DNA of 33,168 bases from a virus. The stretch lies in IMG/VR virus record IMGVR_UViG_3300020195_000108, positions 1-33,168 of that record; one strand, written 5' to 3'. Positions within the stretch are counted from its first letter, which is position 1. Each line of letters opens with the position of its first letter. The position numbers were made by a program, and so were the translations under genes. A model generated the notes under the pieces. That model was not told the origin of the DNA. It saw nothing but the letters and a program-made list of their open reading frames with translations, and ran no database searches. This document shows, in pieces, positions 32,279 through 33,168 of the stretch.

Positions 32279-32661
32279 CCGTCACAAAGATCCGTCAACC
32301 CCAGATCGATTCCGACTCCGTTGGCACTCCTCAGATCATCGCTACCTCCGTAGTAGCAGCTTCCTACACCCTCGCCTCGATCACAGTCGATGCGGATGGT
32401 CGCCTCACTGCGGCCTCAAACGGCTCGGTTGCGGCTGTCCCTACCTTCGTGGACAACGAGGTCCCGGCAGGAGCCATCGACGGTACGAACGCTTCCTTCA
32501 CCCTGGCTACCACCCCGACTGCTGGTTCCACACACGCCTACCTCAACGGTGTGCGGATGTTCCCCGGAGCCGGAAACGACTACACGATCTCTGGTCTGAC
32601 CATCACAATGCTCGTCATCCCTAAAACTGGTGACCGGCTTACTACTGACTACCGCTACTAG
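32275..32661 (+). CDS. Fibre-like protein with repeated hub C-terminal module
   Basis: The 128-residue product overlaps the hub stop (ATGA). The first part is short, with a tail-like ITVDADGRLTAASNGS. Residues about 56-128 (PAGAIDGTNASFTLATTP, then GNDYTISGLTITMLVIPKTGD) match the last 78 residues of the hub in order and spacing: G-A-I-x-G-x-N-A-x-F, then DYTISG, TIT, GD. This beta-sandwich module is frequent in phage tail fibres. The protein may extend or cap the tail tip or bind receptor. Its small size and place make it a likely adapter for the next fibre. Confidence 0.75.
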   Translation: MTVTKIRQPQIDSDSVGTPQIIATSVVAASYTLASITVDADGRLTAASNGSVAAVPTFVDNEVPAGAIDGTNASFTLATTPTAGSTHAYLNGVRMFPGAGNDYTISGLTITMLVIPKTGDRLTTDYRY

Positions 32662-32667
32662 GAAACG

Positions 32668-33168
32668 ATGGCAACAACGCAAGTACGAACGGGCCAGATA
32701 GGTGACGGGGGGGTCACCCTGGCCGACATGGCTGATCTGGCACAGGACCAGTTCATCGGGCGCACCTCGGCAAGCACTGGAGTTCCGCAGACTGCCACGA
32801 TCACCGCATTCGCACGCACGTTCCTAGACGACGTAGATGCTGCTGCCGCTCGCACGACGTTGGGTGCTACGGCGACAGGGCACACGCACGACGGCGCCGA
32901 CATCGTGACCGGCACGGTCGGGACCGACGTCGGCGGAACCGGGCAAGACCTGAGTGGCGGAGCGGCCGAGGGCGCGCTCGTGTGGCTCGCTGGCGTAGCA
33001 TCACTCGCTGCTCCGGGCACGTCTGGCTGGGTTCTCACGGCACAGGGCATCGGCGTAGCCCCCGCCTTCGCGGCAGCAGGCGGCGTCTCAGACGGCGACA
33101 AGGGCGATATCACCGTCTCGGCCAGCGGAGCGACGTGGACGGTAGACACCGCGGCGATCACCCTCGCC
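32668..33168 (+). CDS. Tail fibre protein, N-terminal part (runs off the window)
   Basis: ATG 32668 follows AGGAA (32660-32664) and the frame stays open for 167 codons to the window end. The text has fibre features: FIGRTSASTGVPQ, AAARTTLGATATGH, GTGQDLSGG and KGDITVSASGATWTVD. These are short beta repeats, Gly/Ala/Thr-rich, typical of trimeric tail fibres. The C-terminus, which normally carries the receptor-binding tip or chaperone, lies outside. It is next to the hub and module genes, as expected. Repeat-rich composition is clear; the exact fibre type is not. Confidence 0.75.
   Translation, partial: MATTQVRTGQIGDGGVTLADMADLAQDQFIGRTSASTGVPQTATITAFARTFLDDVDAAAARTTLGATATGHTHDGADIVTGTVGTDVGGTGQDLSGGAAEGALVWLAGVASLAAPGTSGWVLTAQGIGVAPAFAAAGGVSDGDKGDITVSASGATWTVDTAAITLA

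Overview
The window is part of a GC-rich, double-stranded DNA phage genome with a long flexible tail (siphovirus morphology inferred from gene content). The evidence is a replication block followed by a classical order of head, connector, tail tube, frameshifted tail chaperone, very long tape measure, tail-tip hub and fibre genes. No integrase, repressor, tRNA, CRISPR array or insertion sequence was found. The tail-tip cassette (BR0599-like protein, NlpC/P60 peptidase, very large hub) has the gene-transfer-agent-like layout usual in phages of Gram-negative bacteria, especially Proteobacteria; that host assignment is inference. Both terminase subunits and a dedicated lysis cassette are missing, and the first and last genes are cut, so this is not the whole genome.

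Region 1 (1-1807) holds tightly overlapping small accessory genes: a truncated zinc-ribbon gene, a one-helix membrane peptide, a coiled-coil protein, a Lar-like zinc protein and a two-helix membrane protein with a C-terminal zinc ribbon. The last is a near-identical duplicate of the truncated first gene. A 16-codon ORF abuts the primase start.

Region 2 (1807-12422, plus strand) is DNA metabolism: a PrimPol-like primase fused to an NTPase/helicase, a Cas4/RecB-type nuclease with an added zinc finger and two AT-hooks, an SNF2/DEAH-type helicase, a possible ssDNA-binding protein, a family A DNA polymerase with Leu at the position equivalent to E. coli Phe762, a small basic protein, a DUF6378-like protein and a RuvC-like resolvase. 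Most genes overlap by a few bases. Two short gaps hold strong GC hairpins, one of which is a convincing terminator.

Region 3 (12295-14258, minus strand) is an inverted two-gene head module: the portal and a possible HK97 gp10-like completion protein. It converges with, and overlaps, the resolvase gene and diverges from the rest of the virion genes across a 58-bp gap with a palindrome.

Region 4 (14317-20122, plus) contains an XkdF-like protease with a probable nested scaffold, a decoration protein, a lambda gpE-like major capsid protein, connector genes, a tail tube protein, and a G/GT tail-assembly chaperone pair with a canonical CCCTTTG slippery site placed exactly where the -1 frame opens.

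Region 5 (20119-33168, plus) contains a 1778-residue tape measure with 33/40-residue coiled-coil repeats, three tail-tip proteins, the NlpC/P60 tail peptidase, a 1054-residue hub with a probable beta-rich insertion, and two fibre-like genes. The first fibre-like gene shares a C-terminal module with the hub; the second runs off the window.
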